Below, in pieces: positions 25,835-30,679 of a stretch of DNA of 30,679 bases. Both the position numbers and the translations under genes were made by a program. The stretch lies in contig JAMOQH010000158.1 of the NCBI GenBank assembly GCA_027064085.1, positions 1 to 30,679 of the forward strand. Reading direction: 5' to 3'. Numbering within the stretch: the stretch's first letter is position 1; each line of letters starts with the position of its first letter. Under the pieces are notes generated by a model. That model saw only the letters and a list, made by a program, of their open reading frames with translations, was not told the DNA's origin and searched no databases. This DNA is from a bacterium (GTDB lineage Bacteria; UBP6; JAFGXH01).

Positions 25835-25969
25835 ATGGCTTCATGTAGAAAAATAACAAAGGCAAAAAGAAATAGAAAGAAAGTAACATCAGGAAAATCT
25901 AGAAAAAAAGAAATTAGAAAAAACGGAACAACTCCTGTTTTTGCTATACATATTGATGTGGAAAAATAA
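25835..25969 (+). CDS. Unannotated 44-aa highly basic protein
   Basis: A short open frame, ATG to TAA, follows a near-ideal AGGAGG site (25826-25831, 3-nt spacer) and a promoter. The product begins 'MASCRKITKAKRNRKKVTSG' and continues with a second basic block (KSRKKEIRKN), then 'GTTPVFAIHIDVEK'. About 16 of 44 residues are Lys or Arg. The composition resembles small ribosomal proteins or other rRNA-binding peptides, and it is divergent from tig/rpsT. I cannot name a family. It is followed after 3 bp by the DUF2085 gene, which would otherwise lack a leader. Confidence 0.75.
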   Translation: MASCRKITKAKRNRKKVTSGKSRKKEIRKNGTTPVFAIHIDVEK

Positions 25970-25972
25970 TAA

Positions 25973-26410
25973 TTGAATTTTAAAGATTTTTTAAAATTCT
26001 CTATTTCCCACCATCATCCAAACCAATATAACAGATGCTACAAAGTTGGCAAACTTCATGTTTGTGCTAGATGCTTGGGATTATATCCAATTCTAATACT
26101 GTTAGTAATATTACAGTTTCATATACCTTTACCTAAAGAATATGAGGAAATAATTTTATTCATTTTACCTCTTCCTGCAATCATAGATTGGGCTATAGGC
26201 TTTATATGGGGAGTAAAAGGTTATAATTGGATAAGAACATTAACTGGTTTTCTATTAGGAGTTTCATTATCAAGATTAATGTGGCTTCATATTAAAAATC
26301 CTTTTAATAAAACTTCATTGAAAGGATTTTTTTTGTATATTTTTATAGTTTCTTTTGTAGTTTCTGTTAAATTTTATTTAAATATGTTAAAACATTACGA
26401 TGATTTTTAA
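25973..26410 (+). CDS. DUF2085-type small membrane protein
   Basis: A 145-aa inner-membrane protein with about four hydrophobic segments. The N-terminal 'HHHPNQYNRCYKVGKLHVCARCLGLYP' carries the His and Cys pattern typical of DUF2085 proteins (a 'C..CARC.G.Y' arrangement suited to metal binding). 'LPAIIDWAIGF' and 'GYNWIRTLTGFLLG' also fit that family. A stop at 25970-25972 closes the frame, so TTG at 25973 is the first usable start. It has only a weak ribosome-binding site, and translation is probably coupled to the 44-aa ORF three bases upstream. The family's function is unknown. Confidence 0.78.
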   Translation: MNFKDFLKFSISHHHPNQYNRCYKVGKLHVCARCLGLYPILILLVILQFHIPLPKEYEEIILFILPLPAIIDWAIGFIWGVKGYNWIRTLTGFLLGVSLSRLMWLHIKNPFNKTSLKGFFLYIFIVSFVVSVKFYLNMLKHYDDF

Positions 26411-26438
26411 GTTATCATAAAACATTTGAGGTATTTCT

Positions 26439-27593
26439 ATGAACTTTAAAACTAAAATCATATTTATTTTAATATTATTTTTATTACTCCCTGCTTGTAA
26501 CAATAAATCAAACTCAGAGAATAATATTGAAAGTTCTAAAAAAGAAAAATTTAGTAAACTTCATAATGAAAGTAAATACAAAAAACTACTTTTAGATATG
26601 AAAACCTTAAGCTATAAAAAAGCAGAGAAATCAATTAAAGAATTGCTTGCAAAATACCCTAAAAGTCCAGAATTATATTATTTGTATGCCGTTATAACTA
26701 AAAATGTTAATCCAGATCCTCTTGAAGCAATAAAAATCCTTCAAGCAGTTGTTCAGCTTGATGATAAATATGGAAAGGCATGGAAACTTTTAGGTGATTT
26801 ATTTTACATAAGAAAAAATTACAAAAATGCTTTAAAATCATGGGAATTAGCAATAGAAACAATGAAAGATAATGCAAACTTATATTATCGCTTAGCAAAT
26901 TTATACTATTCTCAAAAAGATTATAACTTAGCAATTAAATATTTTAAAAAATCTCTTAAAATAGACAAAAAATCAGAATGGAGTTATTACTATCTTGCAG
27001 AAATATACTTTAGATTTTTAAAACAACCTCAAAAAGGGATAGAATATTTAAAAAAAGGTTTAAAAGCTTTACCTAAATCTAAAAATTTAAATCAAAAATT
27101 AGCAATATTTTATTATGACTCTCAAAAATATAAAGAAGCAATAAAGTGGAATAAAGAAGTATTAAAAATTATAAATTATGATAATTTTGCTATAGAAAAT
27201 ATTAGTGATTCATATATGCAGTTAAAGGATTATAAAAATTCTATTAAATGGTTAGATAAAATATTAAAAGAACAACCAAAATCAGTTTACTATATTAAGA
27301 AAAAAGCTAATATATATTCAATAGATAAAAAATTCAAAAAAGCCATAGAATTACTAGAATTTGCTTATAGGTTAAATAATTCTCCTAATATTAAAGCTAA
27401 AATCGCAAAGTTATATTTAATTATGGGAAACCCAAAAAAATACCAAGAAATTGTTAAGGAATTAAGAAATTCAAAGGATTCCAAGGCTCGTAGAATAGGA
27501 AGATATTTAAATCCAACAGGTAAAAATAAAAATTCTATAGACTATGTTCCTGCGAGTAATGCAGGTTTAGAACTTCTAAATCCAAAGAAATAA
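26439..27593 (+). CDS. TPR-repeat lipoprotein
   Basis: The 384-aa product has a type II signal peptide with lipobox 'LLPAC' (Cys at about 20), a short Ser/Asn/Lys linker, and then eight or so tetratricopeptide repeats covering about 45-355. Examples are 'PELYYLYAVITKNVNPDPLEAIKIL', 'ANLYYRLANLYYSQKDYNLAIKYFKKSL' and 'EWSYYYLAEIYFRFLKQPQKGIEYL'. TPR lipoproteins act as scaffolds in envelope complexes, and the partner is not evident. GAGG precedes the ATG by 8 nt. The protease gene follows 10 bp later, so a joint role at the cell surface is possible. Confidence 0.87.
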   Translation: MNFKTKIIFILILFLLLPACNNKSNSENNIESSKKEKFSKLHNESKYKKLLLDMKTLSYKKAEKSIKELLAKYPKSPELYYLYAVITKNVNPDPLEAIKILQAVVQLDDKYGKAWKLLGDLFYIRKNYKNALKSWELAIETMKDNANLYYRLANLYYSQKDYNLAIKYFKKSLKIDKKSEWSYYYLAEIYFRFLKQPQKGIEYLKKGLKALPKSKNLNQKLAIFYYDSQKYKEAIKWNKEVLKIINYDNFAIENISDSYMQLKDYKNSIKWLDKILKEQPKSVYYIKKKANIYSIDKKFKKAIELLEFAYRLNNSPNIKAKIAKLYLIMGNPKKYQEIVKELRNSKDSKARRIGRYLNPTGKNKNSIDYVPASNAGLELLNPKK

Positions 27594-27603
27594 TGGAGGA
27601 AAA

Positions 27604-29898
27604 TTGAAATTTTTTATAATTATGCTAATATTTTTAGCATCAGTAGTGCTTAGTGCGAATAATTTTTATTATTATGACTATCAAGGAAATAAAGTTTATC
27701 CAACAAATAAACATAAAAATTACTTGTCTTATGATGTGAAATATGATGACAAGGTTAAAGATATTTTCAAAACATCAAATATAGAAATTAAGGAATGGAG
27801 AAAATACAAAAAAATAAAAATAATAAAACTTAGTGAAAACTTAGATAAAGAAATAGTTGAGCAGTTAAATAAAAACGACATTAAAACATATAAATACTTT
27901 GGAAAAAATGATAATTGGCCAATAATTTTAATAAATAGAGGAATTCTAGTTTTAAATAATGCTTATGATATTGAGAAATTAAGTAAAGAATTTAATTTTA
28001 AAATAATCTCCTATATTAAACCAATTAATTTATATGTAATTGAGAAATTTAATATTTTACCATTACTAAATGAACTAAAAGAAAAGAATATCGCAAAAAT
28101 GTCACAACCTGATTTTTTAATTCCACATGAAAAAAGATTTATTCCAAATGACCCTTATTTCGACAATCAATGGCACTTGAGTAATCATGGGAATATGTAT
28201 GGAGTTAATGAACATGCTAACATTTCTGCAATTAAAGCTTGGGATATTGAAATGGGAAATTCTAATACGGTTATTGCAATTGTTGATGACGGAATGGATG
28301 TAAACCATCCTGATTTATTTGGTAAAATAATAGCAAAACACGATTTTTTAGGTGATGATGAAGATGTTGGAAATACTGGTGATGATGCAGCTATTCATGG
28401 AACTTCATGTGCAGGTGTTGCCTCTGCAACAGGAAACAACAATGAAGGAATGATAGGAAGTTGTCCAAATTGTTCTTTAGTTTCTGCAAGAATGATAGGC
28501 AATAATCAATCTTCAAATTACAGCCCTACAACAATTGATGCACAAGCTATAATTTGGGCCGCTGGAGGAGAAGTAGATAATACTACTCGGATTAATGGGG
28601 CAGATGTTATTAGTTGCTCATGGGGATTTCAACAACCAACTTCACTTCCTTATTCTTTAAAAGTGGCTATAGACTGGGCTGTTACTAATGGAAGAAATGG
28701 AAAAGGTAGTGTTGTTATATTTGCGTCAGGAAATGACAGTAGAGAATATGGTAATATGGAGCTTGAAGCATATCAAAATGTTGTTACAGTTGGAGCATCT
28801 ACAGATAGTGATAAAAGAGCTTATTATAGTAACTATGGTATGAAACTAGATGTACTAGCGCCCTCTAATGGTGGAAGAAATGGTATATGGACAACAGATT
28901 ATCAAGGTACAGTTGGATATAATAATGGTATGCAAGGTCCTGATAGAGCAGGCAACTATACAAAAACATTTGGTGGGACTTCATCTGCAACACCATTAGT
29001 TAGTGGAATTGCTGGTTTAATATTATCTAAAAATCCAGATTTAACTTGGCGAGAAGTTAGAGATATTTTGAGAGCTTCATGTGATAAAATCAATACAAAT
29101 ATGATTACTTACACCAATGGTTGGAATAAGCAATATGGCTATGGAAGAATTAATGCATATAGAGCTGTAAAATTAGCTGATAACGCAAACTTTAATGATA
29201 TTGGTAAAAATTGTAAAGAAAATTCAGATTGTTATTTTTCTTGTATTTCAGAAAATTATGGTTGGAAAGATGGCTATTGCACAAATGAATGTAACTCTAA
29301 TTATTGTCAAGAAGGTTCTACATGTGTAAGTAATATCCCCGGTATAAACACTCCGTCTTGTTTAAAACGATGTGATAATATTAGTGATTGTAAAGAACAC
29401 TATGCTTGTAGTAAATTTAGTGAATATGATGACTATAGTTATTGTATTCCAGGTTGCTCTACTAAAGGATGTAGAGGAGATTTTAAAATATGTAATACCC
29501 AAACTGAATTATGCGAAGATGATGTTAATAATCTTTGCTGGGATAAAATTACCTCTTCTCCTAAAGTATGTGGTAAACCCTTTAAAACATGTAATCGTGA
29601 TTCTGGAAATTGTGAATGTATTAATAAATATTTTGAAATTGAATCTGGAGATTGCTTAAAAGATTTATGCCTTGAAAAAGAACAAGCTTGTGGTAACTAT
29701 AGTAAATGTGATCAAATGACTGCTTTATGTATATGTGATAAAGGATATAAAAAAGATAAAACTGGAAATTGTACCAAAATTAAAAGTGAATCTTCTAGTT
29801 GCTCTTATGGAAATAACAATAATGACAATACATTTTTGATTTTTTTGATTTTTTTGATTTTAGCTTTTAGAAAAAAATTATCTACCTTGAACTTTTAA
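27604..29898 (+). CDS. Secreted subtilisin-like (S8) protease with Cys-rich region and MYXO-CTERM-like tail
   Basis: The 764-aa product has a signal peptide (about 1-18), a prodomain (about 20-175), and an S8 catalytic domain with the triad D228 ('IVDDGMDVNHP'), H265 ('HGTSCAGVA') and S460 ('GTSSATPLVSGIAG'), plus the oxyanion Asn N377 ('ASGNDS'). From about 537 to 725 a Cys-rich, EGF-like region follows ('CKENSDCYFSC', 'CICDKGYKKDKTGNC'). The C-terminus is 'SSSC', an Asn-rich spacer, a hydrophobic 'FLIFLIFLILAF' and 'RKK', the layout of MYXO-CTERM sorting signals. The start is TTG after GGAGGA, and the next ATG, at 27622, would lose the basic n-region. The last 21 bp overlap the convergent gene. 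The catalytic residues look intact. Confidence 0.92.
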   Translation: MKFFIIMLIFLASVVLSANNFYYYDYQGNKVYPTNKHKNYLSYDVKYDDKVKDIFKTSNIEIKEWRKYKKIKIIKLSENLDKEIVEQLNKNDIKTYKYFGKNDNWPIILINRGILVLNNAYDIEKLSKEFNFKIISYIKPINLYVIEKFNILPLLNELKEKNIAKMSQPDFLIPHEKRFIPNDPYFDNQWHLSNHGNMYGVNEHANISAIKAWDIEMGNSNTVIAIVDDGMDVNHPDLFGKIIAKHDFLGDDEDVGNTGDDAAIHGTSCAGVASATGNNNEGMIGSCPNCSLVSARMIGNNQSSNYSPTTIDAQAIIWAAGGEVDNTTRINGADVISCSWGFQQPTSLPYSLKVAIDWAVTNGRNGKGSVVIFASGNDSREYGNMELEAYQNVVTVGASTDSDKRAYYSNYGMKLDVLAPSNGGRNGIWTTDYQGTVGYNNGMQGPDRAGNYTKTFGGTSSATPLVSGIAGLILSKNPDLTWREVRDILRASCDKINTNMITYTNGWNKQYGYGRINAYRAVKLADNANFNDIGKNCKENSDCYFSCISENYGWKDGYCTNECNSNYCQEGSTCVSNIPGINTPSCLKRCDNISDCKEHYACSKFSEYDDYSYCIPGCSTKGCRGDFKICNTQTELCEDDVNNLCWDKITSSPKVCGKPFKTCNRDSGNCECINKYFEIESGDCLKDLCLEKEQACGNYSKCDQMTALCICDKGYKKDKTGNCTKIKSESSSCSYGNNNNDNTFLIFLIFLILAFRKKLSTLNF
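29833..29859 (+). repeat. Three exact 9-bp tandem repeats coding for FLI-FLI-FLI
   Basis: Three copies of TTTTTGATT in frame encode the hydrophobic core of the protease's C-terminal anchor (residues 744-752). Slippage would change the membrane segment by three residues without breaking the frame. Confidence 0.85.
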
Positions 29899-30597
29899 AA
29901 GCTTAAGCTTTCCTTTTTTATTTTTTTGAATTATTGCATCCATTCTATCGTTTTTCTGTAAAAACAATGCCCCCATATTTTCAGAAGTTGTTTCATCTGT
30001 TGTATCGGGGTTACCATCTTCAATTTTAATAATAGGCTCTGCTTCAATAATGTCACCATTTTTAATACCCAAATCATTTTTAGGAGCATTTGTAACTCTA
30101 ATTTTTAATTTTACACTTGGAAATGTTTCTTCTGCATTTAAAACTTTACCCATAAAATAATTTTTATTTTTTGATTTTTCTTCATCAATTAAAGAGATTT
30201 TAGTTTTTGCACCAGGTTCTTTCATCATTTTCAATGGATCAATATTCTTAGATGCAATTTTTATATCAGAATTTTTAACTTTAGCAATAGGAATTATTGT
30301 TAATCTATTTAGAATTTGTTCTAGAGAATACTTAGTTGTGATTATAACTTTTTTAGTGCCTTTTTTTTCTATTACAGATCTTTTAAACCACTTTTGTAAA
30401 GATGCAACAACATTATCAGTATTAACTCCCAGTGCAAGGGTTAATTCTATAGTGTTATCATTTAATGATTTCCAAGAAGTTGCCATAGATGGAAAGTAAT
30501 TTCCCATTTTACCCCTTTTTACAAGGTTTTTATTTTTAGCAAATACTGAAACCGACATGAATATCGCTAAAAGTATAATTAATAATTTATTAAACAT
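29878..30597 (-). CDS. Unknown exported protein
   Basis: I do not recognise this 239-aa protein. It has a clear Sec signal peptide (MFNKLLIILLAIFMSVSVFA, about 1-20) and no lipobox Cys or further membrane helix, so it is probably periplasmic or outer-membrane-associated. The mature part is Lys-rich. The first half mixes helices and strands ('TIELTLALGVNTDNVVASLQKW', 'KVIITTKYSLEQILNRLTII'). The second half looks like a beta domain ('VKLKIRVTNAPKNDLGIKNGDIIEAEP', 'GALFLQKNDRMDAIIQ'). GGAGGA precedes the ATG. The 3' end overlaps the convergent protease gene by 21 bp. No mature-region motif suggests an enzyme. Confidence 0.7.
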   Translation of the reverse strand: MFNKLLIILLAIFMSVSVFAKNKNLVKRGKMGNYFPSMATSWKSLNDNTIELTLALGVNTDNVVASLQKWFKRSVIEKKGTKKVIITTKYSLEQILNRLTIIPIAKVKNSDIKIASKNIDPLKMMKEPGAKTKISLIDEEKSKNKNYFMGKVLNAEETFPSVKLKIRVTNAPKNDLGIKNGDIIEAEPIIKIEDGNPDTTDETTSENMGALFLQKNDRMDAIIQKNKKGKLKLLKVQGR

Positions 30598-30624
30598 AAG
30601 TCCTCCAAAACAAAACAGTTATAT

Positions 30625-30641
30625 AATAGACGGTATCTATT
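30625..30641. promoter_or_regulatory. Inverted repeat overlapping the putative promoter of the 29878 gene
   Basis: AATAGA and TCTATT flank a 5-nt centre (CGGTA) and overlap a minus-strand -10-like TATTAT (plus 30623-30628). No good -35 was found. It may be an operator, but the arms are only six bases and AT-rich. Confidence 0.3.
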
Positions 30642-30679
30642 GGATTTTATTCATATAAAATTTTAATTTTGTGATTTTT

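Noticed and set aside
28171-28190. TGGCAC-like sigma-54 -24 element
   Set aside because: It lies inside the protease coding sequence and lacks a properly spaced -12 TTGC.
29878-30597. FlgA (P-ring assembly) identity for the unknown exported protein
   Set aside because: Considered because flagellar genes are in the window and it is a secreted beta-rich protein, but no SAF-domain motif or convincing FlgA signature is visible.

Overview
The window is a compact, very AT-rich bacterial chromosome segment. Genes are close-packed, often with 1-11 bp overlaps, and no tRNA or rRNA gene was seen. The gene content points to a Gram-negative, flagellated, low-GC member of the former Deltaproteobacteria, most likely a Myxococcota-like lineage. 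The evidence is LolA, an outer-membrane barrel protein, flagellar switch genes, a sigma-54 enhancer-binding protein, Cys-rich secreted proteins with MopE-type 'CNGxDDDCDGxxD' repeats, a subtilase ending in a MYXO-CTERM-like tail, and a C-terminal 'KKWYFYAG' anchor of a kind common in myxobacterial envelope proteins. The lineage call is an inference from gene families, not a phylogeny.

Layout. 1-436: a 5'-truncated IS transposase remnant. 437-1798 (-): radA. 1951-3847 (-): fliL-fliM-fliN. 4061-12626 (+): a probable long envelope operon. It holds a thioredoxin domain fused to an outer-membrane beta-barrel, lolA, a Ca/Na antiporter, a HAD hydrolase, three unrecognised secreted or membrane proteins, and a membrane-anchored endonuclease/exonuclease/phosphatase-fold enzyme. 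12627-15659 (-): a giant Cys-rich MopE-like lipoprotein. 15834-18482 (+): a DjlA-like co-chaperone and a PAS/sigma-54 activator. 18586-21806 (+): a Cys-rich lipoprotein, a YbbR/CdaR-like protein and glmM. 21810-25704 (-): a translation and protein-folding block (tig, a 134-aa unknown, rpsT, typA) behind a perfect-consensus promoter. 25835-29898 (+): an unannotated 44-aa basic protein, a DUF2085 membrane protein, a TPR lipoprotein and a subtilisin-like protease. 29878-30597 (-): an unknown exported protein.

Much of the window builds or serves the cell envelope: lipoprotein trafficking (LolA), at least four lipoproteins, a periplasmic redox/barrel fusion, a surface protease and peptidoglycan precursor synthesis (GlmM with its usual partner CdaR). 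For several genes the longest reading frame starts too early. I moved starts for the Trx-barrel, the 10245 lipoprotein, the MopE-like protein, DjlA, the sigma-54 regulator, TypA and Tig, using Shine-Dalgarno sites, promoters and signal peptides.

The observations most worth following up are the thioredoxin/barrel fusion with its two isolated Cys pairs, the 44-aa basic ORF at 25835, the unknown protein between tig and rpsT, the three-gene unknown envelope cassette at 8312-11522, and palindromic operator-like sites in two divergent promoter regions.
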